64,000 bases of DNA from an uncultured Clostridia bacterium (GCA_947627875.1 CANQXS010000010.1:1-64000); one strand, 5' to 3'. Shown: positions 25,516-35,603, numbered from the stretch's first letter. Notes: generated from the letters alone by a model not told the origin. Made by a program: numbers and translations.

Positions 25516-25881
25516 TCATTCTCCGTCAGAGTCTTCGGGAAGGTTGAGCTCTTTGAGCATCTTCGAGATGTGAGCCGAATACTCTGCCGAGTCGTCGGGG
25601 ATAAATCTCAGCTCGGGAGCCTTTCTTATCCCCAATACCGCGACTATCTCGTGCCTTAAAAGCCCCGAGGCGCTCTCGAGCCCCTTTACGGCTTCCTTTG
25701 CGGCGCTCATTCCGCCGAGGTGGGAGACGTAGACCCTTGCCACCGAGCGATCGCGCGAGACCTCTACCCTTACGACGGTCATCTTTTCGGCGTCGATGCG
25801 CGGGTCTTTAAGGTCTCTGAGCTTGCCGCCTATTATCCTCTGAATGTCGGACGAAAGCCTTGCCGCCTTGAAATCAGCCAT
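25516..25881 (-). CDS. rbfA: 30S ribosome-binding factor A
   Basis: RbfA helps mature the 5' end of 16S rRNA in the small subunit and is important in the cold. The 121-residue protein has the KH-type fold with RLSSDIQRIIGGKLRDLKDP, MTVVRVEVSRDRSVARVYVS and a C-terminal RKAPELRFIPDDSAEYSAHI segment. It follows infB by 27 bp and is followed by nrnA; this order is conserved. Confidence 0.95.
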   Translation of the reverse strand: MADFKAARLSSDIQRIIGGKLRDLKDPRIDAEKMTVVRVEVSRDRSVARVYVSHLGGMSAAKEAVKGLESASGLLRHEIVAVLGIRKAPELRFIPDDSAEYSAHISKMLKELNLPEDSDGE

Positions 25882-25908
25882 AGTCTTATCCTCCGTTGGA
25901 ATTTTAAT

Positions 25909-28362
25909 TTATCTTTCTTCCTCGCTCATAATGTAGCCCTCGAAGATGTCTCCCTCCTTGAAGTCGCTGAACTTCTCGAGGGTGATGCCGCATTCAAAGC
26001 CCGCCGCAACGTCGCGGACGTTGTCTTTGAAGCGCTTGAGGCTCGACATCCTGTCGTCGGCGATGATAATGCCGTCGCGGACTACGCGGACCTGGTCGTT
26101 GCGCGAGATCTTGCCGTCGAGGACGTAGCACCCCGCGACCGCTCCGACGCCGGTGATCTTGTATACCTGGCGGACTTCGACTCTCGCGGTGTCGACCTCG
26201 CGGAATTTCGGCGCGAGCATTCCCTTCATAGCGGTCTGAATCTCTTCGATGGCGTCGTAAATGACGCGGTAGAGGCGGATATCAACTCCGTCGCGCTCGG
26301 CGTTTGCCTTCGCAACGGGGTCGGGTCTTACGTTGAAGCCGACTATAATGGCGTTTGAAGCCGAGGCGAGCATAACGTCGCTCTCTGAAACCGCGCCGAC
26401 TCCTCCGTGGATCACCTTTACCCTTACTTCGTCGTTCGAGATCTTTTCGAGCGACTGCTTTACGGCTTCAACAGAGCCCTGAACGTCGGCTTTTACGATT
26501 ATCGGAAGCTCCTTCATCTCGCCCTCCGAGATCTGGCTGAACAGATTGTCGAGAGTTACCTTCTGATATTGCTTGAATATCTCTTCCTTGGCTTCCTGCT
26601 TGCGCTGTTCAACGAGCTCGCGGGCGAGCTTTTCGTCGGCTACGGCGTTGAACACGTCTCCCGCCGCGGGGACTTCGTCGAGACCGGTTATCTCGACCGG
26701 CACTGCGGGTCCGGCAGAGCTTACGCTCCTGCCCTTGTCGTCGGTCATAGTCCTTACCCTGCCGACGGAGGTTCCGGCGATGATTATATCGCCCGATTTA
26801 AGGGTGCCGTTCTGAACGAGGACGGTAGCGACCGGTCCTCGCCCCTTGTCGAGCCTTGCTTCGATTACCGAGCCCTTCGCCAGGCGGTGCGGGTTGGCTT
26901 TGAGCTCTAAAACGTCGGCGACGAGGAGGACGTTCTCCAAAAGCTCGTCGATGCCTTCGCCGGTTTTCGCCGAAACGGGTACGCATACAACGTCGCCGCC
27001 CCACGCCTCGACGACGAGGTCGTGCTCGGTGAGCTGCTGCATTATCCTGTCGGGGTTGGCGCCCTCTTTATCCATCTTGTTTATCGCAACGATTATCGAA
27101 ACCCCCGCAGCCTTGGCGTGGTTTATCGCCTCTACGGTCTGGGGCATTATTCCGTCGTCAGCCGCGACTACCAAAATCGCGATATCCGTTACCATCGCTC
27201 CTCTGAGCCTCATGGCGGTGAAAGCTTCGTGACCCGGGGTGTCGAGGAAGGTTATGTCGCGCCCGTTAATCGATACCCTGTAGGCGCCGATATGCTGAGT
27301 TATGCCGCCGGCCTCGGTCGCGGTAACGTTGGCGTGGCGTATCTTATCCAAAAGCGAGGTCTTGCCGTGGTCGACGTGTCCCATGACGACAACGACGGGG
27401 CTTCTCTCCTCGAGGTCCTCTGCCTTGTCCTCTTCGTCGACGATGAGCCTTTCCTCAATGGTCACGACTACCTCGCGCTCCACCTTTGCGCCGAGCTCTT
27501 CGGCGACGAGCGCCGCGGTATCGAAGTCGACGGTCTGGTTTATGGTCGCGAAAACGCCGAGCGACATAAGCTTTTTGATGACCTCGGTCGCTGCGGTCTT
27601 GAGGCGGGTGGCGAGCTCGCCTACGGTTATTTCGTCGGGGATGGTTACCTTGAGCTGCTGCTTTCTTGCGCGCTCAAGCTCGAGCCTGCGGAGCTTTTCC
27701 GCCTCGGTCTCGCGCTTCGTTGAAAGCTGCTGCTTCTTCTGCTGCTTCGACTTCTGAACGAGCTTCTGCTTTTTCTGATAGTTTTCGTTGTTCTTCCTGC
27801 CGTTTTCGGCAAGGTTGTCGTAGCGGTCGTTATATTTGTCGATATTTACATAGCTTCCCCTCGTATCGACGACGCGCTGCTTTTCGTTCGCCGCCGAAGA
27901 AGCCCCCGTTCCGCTCGTAACGAGCTTCTGGCGCTCGCCGCGGTCCTGCTTTTTGGCGGGCTGCTTCTTTTCCTCGCGGCGCGCGGGCTTAGGCTGCTCA
28001 GCGGGCTTGGGCTCCGGCTTTTTAGCCTCGGCGGGCTTCTCCGCGGGCTTCTCCTCGGGCTTGGGTGCCTCCTTGGGCTCGGCGGGCTTTTCCGCCTTCG
28101 GCTTCTGAGACTGCGCCTTCGGCTTTTCGACCTTCGGCTTCGGCTCGGGCTTTTTCGAGGCGGTCTTATCGGCAAAATACGGCTCGAAGCTCTCTACCTC
28201 GTTCCGGCGGGTAAACAGCTCCAATACATAGTTCACCTCGTCGGGCGTAAGAGACATCGCCGCCTTTTTCTGCCCGAATTCCGCGCTCAGAGCTTCGATT
28301 ATCTCGGCTGGCTGAAGCTTAAGGTCCTTTGCGAGATCGCTCAGTTTGTATTTTGTAATCAT
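25909..28362 (-). CDS. infB: Translation initiation factor IF-2
   Basis: IF-2 is the GTPase that brings fMet-tRNA to the 30S subunit and joins subunits. Start ATG at 28360-28362 ([16 protein letters not shown]) is favoured by AAGGGG spacing; an ATG two codons earlier is too close. Residues 1-55 form the small N-terminal helical domain. About 65-160 is a Lys/Pro/Glu/Ala low-complexity linker. The IF2 N-domain follows near 250, the G domain has [23 protein letters not shown] and [11 protein letters not shown], and the C-terminal domains complete 817 residues. Confidence 0.97.
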   Translation of the reverse strand: MITKYKLSDLAKDLKLQPAEIIEALSAEFGQKKAAMSLTPDEVNYVLELFTRRNEVESFEPYFADKTASKKPEPKPKVEKPKAQSQKPKAEKPAEPKEAPKPEEKPAEKPAEAKKPEPKPAEQPKPARREEKKQPAKKQDRGERQKLVTSGTGASSAANEKQRVVDTRGSYVNIDKYNDRYDNLAENGRKNNENYQKKQKLVQKSKQQKKQQLSTKRETEAEKLRRLELERARKQQLKVTIPDEITVGELATRLKTAATEVIKKLMSLGVFATINQTVDFDTAALVAEELGAKVEREVVVTIEERLIVDEEDKAEDLEERSPVVVVMGHVDHGKTSLLDKIRHANVTATEAGGITQHIGAYRVSINGRDITFLDTPGHEAFTAMRLRGAMVTDIAILVVAADDGIMPQTVEAINHAKAAGVSIIVAINKMDKEGANPDRIMQQLTEHDLVVEAWGGDVVCVPVSAKTGEGIDELLENVLLVADVLELKANPHRLAKGSVIEARLDKGRGPVATVLVQNGTLKSGDIIIAGTSVGRVRTMTDDKGRSVSSAGPAVPVEITGLDEVPAAGDVFNAVADEKLARELVEQRKQEAKEEIFKQYQKVTLDNLFSQISEGEMKELPIIVKADVQGSVEAVKQSLEKISNDEVRVKVIHGGVGAVSESDVMLASASNAIIVGFNVRPDPVAKANAERDGVDIRLYRVIYDAIEEIQTAMKGMLAPKFREVDTARVEVRQVYKITGVGAVAGCYVLDGKISRNDQVRVVRDGIIIADDRMSSLKRFKDNVRDVAAGFECGITLEKFSDFKEGDIFEGYIMSEEER

Positions 28363-28386
28363 AGGCATAACCCCTTATTAGTTGTA

Positions 28387-28689
28387 TTATTTGGCGGAAA
28401 GCTTTTTTGCGACGGCTTCGGCAAAGCCTTTATCCGTCACCGACATAACGCCGCAGCGCTTTCCCACCGCCGCCGCGATATCGTCCATAGTATCCGGAAG
28501 ATTTATCATCGGTATCTTTGACCTCACGCATACGCGCTCGATCTCTTTAAGAGAATTGTCCGAAAAGTCGCGGGCGGTGAGAACGCACCTTGCCTCGTGC
28601 CTTAAGCAGGAGCCTTTTACCTCGTCCATTCCGAGGACGAGCCTGCCGGCTTTGCGGCACATCGACAGTAAACCGCTTATATCAGCCAT
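28387..28689 (-). CDS. ylxQ: L7Ae/L30e-family ribosomal-associated protein YlxQ
   Basis: YlxQ-type proteins resemble ribosomal L7Ae and bind kink-turn RNA. The 100-residue product begins MADISGLLSMCRKAGRLVLGMDEV and has LRHEARCVLTARDFSDNSL and IPMINLPDTMDDIAAAVGK, matching the L7Ae fold. It sits between rnpM/ylxR (overlap 8 bp) and infB (gap 24 bp), its conserved place in Firmicutes. Its precise task in the cell is not settled. Confidence 0.9.
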   Translation of the reverse strand: MADISGLLSMCRKAGRLVLGMDEVKGSCLRHEARCVLTARDFSDNSLKEIERVCVRSKIPMINLPDTMDDIAAAVGKRCGVMSVTDKGFAEAVAKKLSAK

Positions 28690-28963
28690 TCGGCGTCACC
28701 CTGCTTTCAAGCTCTTTTTCGAGAGCCGCGTAGACCTCTTCCCCTATTTCGCATTCAAGGCTTTTTTCGAGCCTCTTTGCCTTTCTTGCCTTTCTGAGGC
28801 ATTCCGGGTCGGGGCAGATATAGGCTCCTCTGCCCGCCTTTTTCCCGACTGGGTCGAGGCTTATTTCGCCCTCGGGAGAGCGGACTATTCTTATAAGCTC
28901 CTTTTTGGGCTTCGATTCAAAGCAGCCCACGCAGGAGCGCATCGGAATTTTTCTCTGCTTCAT
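28682..28963 (-). CDS. rnpM: RNase P modulator RnpM (YlxR)
   Basis: YlxR, now called RnpM in Bacillus, binds the RNase P RNA and modulates its activity. The 93-residue protein has the family signature RSCVGCFESKPKKELIRIVR (about 9-28), then GKKAGRGAYICPDPECLRKARK and a charged C-terminus. Start ATG at 28961-28963 overlaps the nusA stop by 4 bp. The gene order nusA-rnpM-ylxQ-infB is one of the best indications of a Firmicutes host here. Confidence 0.92.
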   Translation of the reverse strand: MKQRKIPMRSCVGCFESKPKKELIRIVRSPEGEISLDPVGKKAGRGAYICPDPECLRKARKAKRLEKSLECEIGEEVYAALEKELESRVTPNG

Positions 28964-30009
28964 TCTTCCGCCTTCTCGTCGGGCAGAATGTCTATCTTAT
29001 AGCCCGTAAGCCTTGCGGCGAGCTTGGCGTTCTGCCCCTTGTTTCCTATCGCGAGGGAGAGCTGGTTTGCCGGAACGATTACCGTGCAGCTCTTCGTTCC
29101 GTCGTCGGCGAGGGTAACGCTCTTTACCTCAGCCGGAGCAAGCGCCTTCGCGACGAATTCGGCGTCGTCCTCGCTGTAGGGAATGAGGTCTATCTTTTCT
29201 CCGCCGAGCTCCGAAACTATCGCCGATATCCTCGAGCGCTTCGGACCTATGCAGGAGCCGACGGCGTCGACGTCGGGGTTCTTAGAGCAAACGGCTATCT
29301 TGCTTCTTGAGCCCGCCTCGCGGGAGATGGATTTTATCTCGACTGTCCCGTCGTAGATCTCGGGGACCTCGCGCTCAAAGAGGCGCTTCACGAAGTCGCG
29401 GTGAGAGCGCGAGACCTTTACCGTCGGCTTCTTATCGGGATTTACCACTCCGACGACGTAGACCTGGATCATGTCGCCGGGCTTAAACCTGTCGCCGGGT
29501 ATCTGCTCCGTCCGCGGGAAGTATATCTCGTCCTTGTCGATAGTGATTATCGCGTTGCCGGTTAGGGGCTCTATCTTCTGGACCTTTGCGGAAACGAGCT
29601 CGTGCTCTTTGTCTTTATACTGCTCAACGAGCTTGTCGCGCTCAAACTGCTTTATGTCGGAGCGTATCGACTGCTTTGCCGAGCTCGCCGCAACGCGCCC
29701 GAAAGTCGCGGGGTTGAGGACGATCTCGCAGGTCTGCCCGACGGCTATATCGGGCTGATGAGTTCTCGCCTCGTCGAGGGATATCTCGTTGGCGGGGTCT
29801 TCGGGCTCGCCCTCGACGACGGTCTTTAAAAGAGCCATTTCAAAGGTTTCGGTCTCGGGGTCGAGGTCGATCCTTATGTTTTCGGAATCGGGGTAATCCC
29901 TCTTTACCGCCTTGAGTATGCCGCTCTTTATCTTTTCAATGAGGTCGTCTATAGGTATGCCGTTCTGCTGCTGCATTATCTTCAGCGCTTCAAAAATTTC
30001 CTTGCTCAT
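28960..30009 (-). CDS. nusA: Transcription termination/antitermination factor NusA
   Basis: NusA binds RNA polymerase and nascent RNA to control pausing and termination. The 349-residue protein has the N-terminal polymerase-binding domain (1-125), an S1 domain (about 135-200; [11 protein letters not shown] to IQVYVVGV) and two KH domains. These carry [20 protein letters not shown] and [19 protein letters not shown]. The C-terminal acidic repeats of proteobacterial NusA are absent, as normal for Firmicutes. It follows rimP by 42 bp. Confidence 0.97.
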   Translation of the reverse strand: MSKEIFEALKIMQQQNGIPIDDLIEKIKSGILKAVKRDYPDSENIRIDLDPETETFEMALLKTVVEGEPEDPANEISLDEARTHQPDIAVGQTCEIVLNPATFGRVAASSAKQSIRSDIKQFERDKLVEQYKDKEHELVSAKVQKIEPLTGNAIITIDKDEIYFPRTEQIPGDRFKPGDMIQVYVVGVVNPDKKPTVKVSRSHRDFVKRLFEREVPEIYDGTVEIKSISREAGSRSKIAVCSKNPDVDAVGSCIGPKRSRISAIVSELGGEKIDLIPYSEDDAEFVAKALAPAEVKSVTLADDGTKSCTVIVPANQLSLAIGNKGQNAKLAARLTGYKIDILPDEKAEE

Positions 30010-30051
30010 AGTTTTGTGACCATTCCTTCCCGTTATTATATAATAGTAAGT

Positions 30052-30525
30052 TTATTCGCTGTCGGTGAATGAAAAATCCGAGTCGTCGTCGAGCCTGACA
30101 AAAGCGCATTCCGACAGCGGGATCTTTTCGCCCGAAACGGTTATCTCCCGCTCGGAATATTCCTCGAGCACTCCAGAAGCTTCTTTGGAGCCGTTTTTCG
30201 GCTCGAAGAACCTCAGCTTTACCCTGTCGCCGATGCAGACCTCGAAATGCTCGGGGCGTTCGAGCTTTCTGCCGAGCCCCGGCGAGCTCACCTCTAAGAT
30301 ATAGCTCTGGGGTATAGGGTCGCATTCGTCGAGGAGCCTGTCGAGCGGGCGGTGGAGCGCCTCGCAGTCGTCGATAGTAATTCCCCCGTCGCTGTCGATA
30401 AACACCCGAAGGTACCAATTTGCGCCGTCTTTTTCAAACTTAACGTCCCAAAGGAAGAGCCCGAGCTCATCGCAGAGCGGCTGAGCCAGCTCGCGGACTT
30501 TTTTGACGGTTGCGCTGTCTGCCAT
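30052..30525 (-). CDS. rimP: Ribosome maturation factor RimP
   Basis: RimP assists early 30S subunit assembly. The start ATG at 30523-30525 (MADSATVKKVRELAQPLCDE) has AAGGAG 7 bases upstream, so upstream ATGs in the same frame are rejected. The 157-residue protein has the alpha/beta N-domain with LFLWDVKFEKDGANWYLRVF, DSDGGITIDDCEALHRPLDRLLDE and EVSSPGLGRKLERPEHF, then a C-terminal SH3-like domain. It is the first gene of the minus-strand translation operon. Confidence 0.95.
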   Translation of the reverse strand: MADSATVKKVRELAQPLCDELGLFLWDVKFEKDGANWYLRVFIDSDGGITIDDCEALHRPLDRLLDECDPIPQSYILEVSSPGLGRKLERPEHFEVCIGDRVKLRFFEPKNGSKEASGVLEEYSEREITVSGEKIPLSECAFVRLDDDSDFSFTDSE

Positions 30526-30557
30526 TGTCATTCTCCTTTTCGGCATCTTCAAACAAG

Positions 30558-30585
30558 AAAGGTCGGAACACTCATTCCAACCTTT
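30558..30585 (-). promoter_or_regulatory. Attenuator-like hairpin in the rimP-nusA-infB leader
   Basis: In the minus-strand transcript AAAGGUUGGAA pairs with UUCCGACCUUU (30575-30585 with 30558-30568) around a UGAGUG loop, followed by UCUUGUUUG. It starts about 23 nt after the predicted transcript start and ends 32 nt before the rimP start codon. Leader terminators are common ahead of nusA operons, where NusA can feed back on its own expression. That link is inference here. Confidence 0.6.
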
Positions 30586-30607
30586 CCCATAAGCTTATTA
30601 CGGTAGT

Positions 30608-30636
30608 ATTATAGCGCGTTTTTTCGGGGTTGTCAA
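30608..30636 (-). promoter_or_regulatory. Consensus sigma-A promoter of the rimP-nusA-infB operon
   Basis: TTGACA (30631-30636) and TATAAT (30608-30613) are both perfect and separated by exactly 17 bp. The expected start site is about 7 bp past the -10 box, near 30601. This is one of the strongest promoters in the window, as expected for a translation operon. Confidence 0.92.
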
Positions 30637-30680
30637 GGGCTTTAAAGAAAAATCCGGCGAAAAATACGCGGTTTTAAGGC

Positions 30681-32060
30681 TCAGAAGCCTATTTTTTCGG
30701 CGATGTAGTCTCCAACCTCGGCTATCGGCATTCTTACCTGCTCCATAGTGTCGCGGTCTCTTACGGTAACGCAGCCGTCGTTCTGGGAGTCGAAATCGTA
30801 GGTAACGCACCACGGCGTGCCGATCTCGTCCTCGCGGCGGTATCTCTTGCCGATAGAGCCGGTTTCGTCGAAATCGGTCATAAAGCGGGCGGAGAGCTGC
30901 TCATAGACCTTTAATGCGTCCTCCGAGAGCTTTTTGGAGAGCGGCAGAACGGCGCACTTATACGGCACGACGGCGGGGCTTAAATGCAATACCGTTCTTA
31001 CGTCGTTCTTTTCGGCGTCGATGACCTCTTCGTCGTAAGCCTCGCAGATGAGCGCGAGGACGGTTCTGTCGAGACCGTAGGTAGATTCTATTATATAAGG
31101 AATAAATCTCTCGTTGGTCTCGGGGTCGAGATAGCTCATATTTGTTCCGCTGTATTCCTGATGGCGGGTGAGGTCGAAATCGGTGCGATTGTGGGTGCCG
31201 TTTATTTCGCCCCAGCCGAACGGGAACAGGAACTCGATGTCGCAGGCGGCTTTTGCGTAATGCGCGAGCTTTTCATGGTCGTGGAACCTTAAGTGCTCGG
31301 AAGCGAGACCGAGGTCTTCAAAGTATTTTTTTCCGTAGCCCTTGAAGTATTCGTAGAGCTCGCCGTCGGAGCCCTCCTTGCAGAAGGTCTGGAACTCCAT
31401 CTGCTCGAACTCTATCGTGCGGAAGGTGAAGTTGCCGGGGGTTATCTCGTTTCTGAAAGCCTTGCCGATCTGACCGATAGAAAAGGGCAGCTTTGCGCGC
31501 ATCGTGCGCTGAACGTTCAAAAAGTTCACATATTCGCCCTGGGCGTTTTCGGGGCGGAGGTAGATAACGCTCTTCGAGTCGTTGGTAACTCCGCGGTAGG
31601 TCTGGAACATAAGGTTGAATTCGCGGATATCGGTGAAATCGTGCTTGCCGCATTTCGGGCAGGGGATATGATGGTCCTTTATATATTGGAACATCTCCTC
31701 TTTGGTCATTCCGTCGGCGTGGGCGTCAGGGTCGAAGGAATCAATAAGATTGTCGGCGCGGTGGCGGGTCTTGCATTCGCGGCAGTCAAGAAGCGGGTCA
31801 GAGAAGCTCGCAACATGCCCCGAAGCCTCCCAAACTCTCGGGTGCATAAGTATATCGGCGTCGACCTCATAAGAATTCTTGCGCTCCTGGATAAAGCGCT
31901 TGCGCCAGGTATCCTTAACGTTGTTTTTCAGGCGGGAGCCGAGCGGACCGTAATCCCAGGTGTTGGCAAGACCGCCGTAGATATCCGAGCCGGGGAAGAT
32001 AAAGCCCCTTCCCTTGCAGAGCTCTACTATTTTCTGCATGCTTTTTTCGGTGTTTTCCAT
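30681..32060 (-). CDS. glyQS: Glycyl-tRNA synthetase, single-chain dimeric type
   Basis: Charges tRNA-Gly. This 459-residue class II enzyme is the alpha2 form: it begins with KIVELCKGRGFIFPGSDIYG, contains TSQ-type motif 1 near 60 and motif 2 IGKAFRNEITPGNFTFRTIE (about 200-219). Motif 3 GLDRTVLALICEAYDEE lies near 340, and the anticodon-binding domain ends the protein. The metal-like cluster C-x2-C (LLDCRECK; HIPCPKCGK) is present. It has its own promoter and a leader of only about 40 nt, so no T-box fits. Confidence 0.96.
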   Translation of the reverse strand: MENTEKSMQKIVELCKGRGFIFPGSDIYGGLANTWDYGPLGSRLKNNVKDTWRKRFIQERKNSYEVDADILMHPRVWEASGHVASFSDPLLDCRECKTRHRADNLIDSFDPDAHADGMTKEEMFQYIKDHHIPCPKCGKHDFTDIREFNLMFQTYRGVTNDSKSVIYLRPENAQGEYVNFLNVQRTMRAKLPFSIGQIGKAFRNEITPGNFTFRTIEFEQMEFQTFCKEGSDGELYEYFKGYGKKYFEDLGLASEHLRFHDHEKLAHYAKAACDIEFLFPFGWGEINGTHNRTDFDLTRHQEYSGTNMSYLDPETNERFIPYIIESTYGLDRTVLALICEAYDEEVIDAEKNDVRTVLHLSPAVVPYKCAVLPLSKKLSEDALKVYEQLSARFMTDFDETGSIGKRYRREDEIGTPWCVTYDFDSQNDGCVTVRDRDTMEQVRMPIAEVGDYIAEKIGF

Positions 32061-32101
32061 ACAATACTCCTTTAAAATTTGATAGCGGATTTTACGGATA
32101 T

Positions 32102-32130
32102 ATTTTAGCGCGGCGCGGCGGATAAGTCAA
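32102..32130 (-). promoter_or_regulatory. Promoter of glyQS
   Basis: TTGACT (32125-32130), 17 bp, TAAAAT (32102-32107), placed about 40 bp before the glyQS start with AAAGGAG between. The short leader leaves no room for a T-box riboswitch. Confidence 0.85.
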
Positions 32131-32349
32131 TAGATTTTTTAAAAACCCATTCCGCGAGCCCGACTCGCGCGATTTTTTCGTCAAAATAAATAAACCGAGG
32201 TGTCAAAAAACGGAAAACTGACTAAAATCAATAAAAACGCTTGACATTTTAATAAAATTGTGGCAAGATTTAATCGTGGGTCATTGCCGCAAGGCTTTGC
32301 CGTGCAGCAACGCCCGGAAAAATGAAAGAATGATTTAGGAGGTCATTAT

Positions 32350-35300
32350 ATGATGAGGAAAATTTTGTCAGCAGCGCTGGCATTGCTTTTGGTCCTCTCC
32401 AGCGTCACGGGCACCGTGTTGTTTGAACACGTCCATGCTAATGCTGCGGATGATCTTATAGCGGCTCCCGAAGGCTACAAGACATCTTGGGAATGGGATT
32501 GCAAGAACACAGCCATGACCGGATGGCTTTGCCTTAATAGCGCAGATGTTGCCTCGCTGCCGGCTACTACTTTTGCCGAGAAGCTAAGGCAAGACGGCGC
32601 AATACTGCTTGTTAAAGTGGGCGACGGAGCCGTGCTCAGATGGTTCGGAGCTCAAGACTCGGCAGGTATATATCGTCTTTCAGCTGATCAAGTACAAGCG
32701 GAAGACGTCGGCGCCGGAACTTGGGATAAAGCCACCGGAATTTTCATGGCTGACCATGAAAACGCCGTAAAGCTTGCACTTGATTCTTACTGGAATATTG
32801 TTTGCAGCGGCGAAGGAACCATTACTGCTGTTTCTATCTGTGTTCCCGATACTGCTGAGCCCGATCCCGAGCCCGAGGGTGTTCTGGTTACGCTCATAAA
32901 GGACGGCAAGAGCGTTGCCGGTGGCGACTTTAGCGGACCCAAAATAGGTTGGGGTACCAAAATAATCGATAACACGTCTGCCGAGTGGGCGGATTTTGTG
33001 AAGGCTGTTAATAACAAGGACGCAAAATTCGTTTTGAAATACACCGTAACCGGCGAGGTCGCAAATGAAGAATACGGTTGGTGGAATATCTTACAGGTAG
33101 ATACCCCCAAGGGCGGACTTGGTCATATCACCATTGCCAACCACAGCGGTGAAGCCGCCAAGTTTGTCGACACTCTCGACGGCAAAGTTATGAGCAATCA
33201 GTGGAGCCTTCTCCACATCGGCGAACATGTCGTTACTTACAGCGCCGCCGATTTTGCAAATCTTCTTGCAACGCATACCTGCACGCACGAAGATACTGAT
33301 AATCCCGATAACAGCTACGCTCATGAAGCGGGCGATACCGCTGTAGAAAAGATAACCGCGCTCTTCTCTCAGTCCGGTTTGGCAGATACCCTCTCGGTTT
33401 CTGTCAGCAGCCTTGTTATTGAAGGTCCCGAGACCGGAACGCCCGAGCCTGAAGACAAGCCCGACACCGGCGATCATCCCAAGGGCGAAAAGGAAATTGC
33501 CGTTGACGGCGTTGATTATCCTCTCAACGACGGCGGCGCTCACACCTATGCTATCACCGGTCAGGAGCTCGGCAAGACCGTTACCGTTCACCTTGTAGGT
33601 ACTACCGGCGGCGACTTCAGAGTTTGGCTGTCTCATGGCGATTGGGACAGAATGAGCGAAATAAAGACCGTTTCTTATGATACTCTCGAAGACGGCAAGT
33701 TCGACGTTACATATGAGCTTACCGTTGCCGATGCCGACAGCAAGAATGTTGACATCGCGAGCCATGTTCAGGTTAAGGGTCCGAGCGGCGGCTCTCTTAA
33801 GGACTTCACCCTCACTCACCTCGGCGTTGTTTATCCCGCTGCCGAAGCGGTAGATCACCCCGAGGGCGAAAAGGAAGTTGAGATCACCGATAAGACCGTT
33901 TCCAAGCTCGGCGCCAACGAGGTCGTTATTGCCGACGGAAGCGTTACCTCGAGCGCGAACCAGTTCGCTATCCTTCTCCCCGAAGCGGCAAACGTTAAGG
34001 ATAAGATCACCGTTCACGTTAAGGGCACCACTACCGGCGACTTCAGAATGTGGGCAGGTCACGAAGACGGCGCCTACACTATGAGCCCCGATCCCGCCTG
34101 GAAGGCAAGCGAGCGCGGCATCACCGTTCCCACACCCGATGGCGAGGAATTCGACTTCACCTACACTCTTACCGTAAACGATAAGGACACCGTAGGCTGC
34201 TCCGAAGCCGACTGCATCATCTTCAAGGCTCCTTCCTACAACGAGAGCCTTAAGGACCTCAAGATAACCCACTTCGGCTACACCATTGAAAAATATTATG
34301 CCGAGCCCGCGGGATATGTTGAAGACGCAACTCTTACCGAAGCCACTGTCGAAGAGGCTGACGGAAATGTTGTCATCACTCCCGAAGGCGACGTAACGAC
34401 CGAAGGTCTTCTCATTTCCCTTGAAGAGCCCGCTGCCGCAGACGGCAAGGTTACCGTTTCCTACGGCGCTGAGCCTCGTGCAGACGGCAAGACCGACGAC
34501 GACGGCGACGGCTACATCGAAGAATTCGCTTGGTCAGGAGAATTCCTGATGCACGAGTGGCACAATGTTAAGGATATAATCGGCGAGTCTTCCTTGTCCG
34601 ATTTCATCACTGCCATCAACCTTTCCGGCGCTGTTCTCGAAGTTTCCTTCGAAAACGACAGCCAGTACGGCAATATGACCAACGTTGTATTCGCTTGGGG
34701 CGGACCGAGCATGTCGCTCGGAAATTATCCTGTAGGCAAGCAGACCCTTAAGAAGCCTGTTGCCGATTCCGGCGCAACTCCCGGCTCTATCGCCGAGTGC
34801 ATATTCCAGTTCGATATTTATCAGCACTCCGAAGTTGACGTTAAGATCACCGGTATAAAGGTTTACTCTCCCGTTCCCGAGACTCCCGAGGATATCGTTG
34901 TAGAATTCAAGGCGGGCGATATGTACATCGAAGTCCCGACCTCTGCCGCAAAGAAGTCTGCAATCAAGTCTATCACCATTGAGCCCGCTACCGCTGTCGG
35001 CGGCAAGGATAACGTTGCAGCCGTTAAGGTTAAGAAGCCCAAAGATGAGACCAAAGCTCTTGCTTCGCTCAACGGCTATGCGATCCAGCTCGGTGAGGAT
35101 TACCACGGATTCCTCTTCATGGGTCATATGATTACTATGCCTCATACCTTCGGCGCCGACAACATCTGCACCGCTTGCGACTACGAAAGAATAGTTGTTG
35201 AAGAAGGCGACAGCGATAAGCCCGCCAAGCCCAAGCTCACCACCCTTGACCAGGGCGACGCCTGCGTCATCGATATCTCCAACCTCGGGCTCAAGTCCGG

Positions 35301-35562
35301 CGACACCGTTCATATCTCCATCGCCGGCACCGTGAACACTTCCGTAAGCGCGCTTCGTCTCTTCCTCGCGACCGAGGGCGTGTTTAACAACAACGCTTCC
35401 GACATCGTAAACGCTGAACTCGACGGCAGCTCCTTCACCTATGAAGGCGACCTCACTGCACAGGGCAGCATTATGTACATCTACATCAAGTCCCAGGCAG
35501 GCGGTCCCGCTCTTCATCCTTCGGACTTCGATTTCACCGTTTTCACGGCTGAAAAGAAGTAA
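32350..35562 (+). CDS. Large secreted modular protein with repeated beta-sandwich modules
   Basis: The 1070-residue product has a signal peptide (MMRKILSAALALLLVLSSVT, cleavage probably after AHANA near 34). Two modules share the pattern DHP(K/E)GEKE, VTVHL.GTT.GDFR.W..H, DVTYELTV-like and SLKD..(L/I)TH.G (about 376-500 and 502-655). A third, weaker copy is at about 965-1070 (TLDQGDACVIDISNL onward). These look like carbohydrate- or cell-surface-binding beta sandwiches. An Asp-rich stretch (TDDDGDGYIEEF) and a short Cys motif (ADNICTACDYE) are also present. There is no LPXTG, SLH or dockerin sequence. GGAGG precedes the start. Function is unknown. Confidence 0.8.
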   Translation: MMRKILSAALALLLVLSSVTGTVLFEHVHANAADDLIAAPEGYKTSWEWDCKNTAMTGWLCLNSADVASLPATTFAEKLRQDGAILLVKVGDGAVLRWFGAQDSAGIYRLSADQVQAEDVGAGTWDKATGIFMADHENAVKLALDSYWNIVCSGEGTITAVSICVPDTAEPDPEPEGVLVTLIKDGKSVAGGDFSGPKIGWGTKIIDNTSAEWADFVKAVNNKDAKFVLKYTVTGEVANEEYGWWNILQVDTPKGGLGHITIANHSGEAAKFVDTLDGKVMSNQWSLLHIGEHVVTYSAADFANLLATHTCTHEDTDNPDNSYAHEAGDTAVEKITALFSQSGLADTLSVSVSSLVIEGPETGTPEPEDKPDTGDHPKGEKEIAVDGVDYPLNDGGAHTYAITGQELGKTVTVHLVGTTGGDFRVWLSHGDWDRMSEIKTVSYDTLEDGKFDVTYELTVADADSKNVDIASHVQVKGPSGGSLKDFTLTHLGVVYPAAEAVDHPEGEKEVEITDKTVSKLGANEVVIADGSVTSSANQFAILLPEAANVKDKITVHVKGTTTGDFRMWAGHEDGAYTMSPDPAWKASERGITVPTPDGEEFDFTYTLTVNDKDTVGCSEADCIIFKAPSYNESLKDLKITHFGYTIEKYYAEPAGYVEDATLTEATVEEADGNVVITPEGDVTTEGLLISLEEPAAADGKVTVSYGAEPRADGKTDDDGDGYIEEFAWSGEFLMHEWHNVKDIIGESSLSDFITAINLSGAVLEVSFENDSQYGNMTNVVFAWGGPSMSLGNYPVGKQTLKKPVADSGATPGSIAECIFQFDIYQHSEVDVKITGIKVYSPVPETPEDIVVEFKAGDMYIEVPTSAAKKSAIKSITIEPATAVGGKDNVAAVKVKKPKDETKALASLNGYAIQLGEDYHGFLFMGHMITMPHTFGADNICTACDYERIVVEEGDSDKPAKPKLTTLDQGDACVIDISNLGLKSGDTVHISIAGTVNTSVSALRLFLATEGVFNNNASDIVNAELDGSSFTYEGDLTAQGSIMYIYIKSQAGGPALHPSDFDFTVFTAEKK

Positions 35563-35603
35563 TCATTATTTGACATCATCGTAATTGTATAAACCACTTC
35601 TTG

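Noticed and set aside
32061-32349. T-box for glyQS or riboswitch for the secreted protein gene
   Set aside because: The glyQS leader is about 40 nt, too short for a T-box. The plus-strand leader before 32350 shows only a weak stem (GCAAGGC with GCCGTGC) and no known riboswitch core. A TTGACA at about 32242 lacks a good -10 box.
33091-34272. 393-codon minus-strand frame antisense to the secreted protein gene
   Set aside because: The plus strand shows signal peptide, repeated modules and a good ribosome site. The opposite frame is explained by codon bias (GTT/GAC-rich strand).
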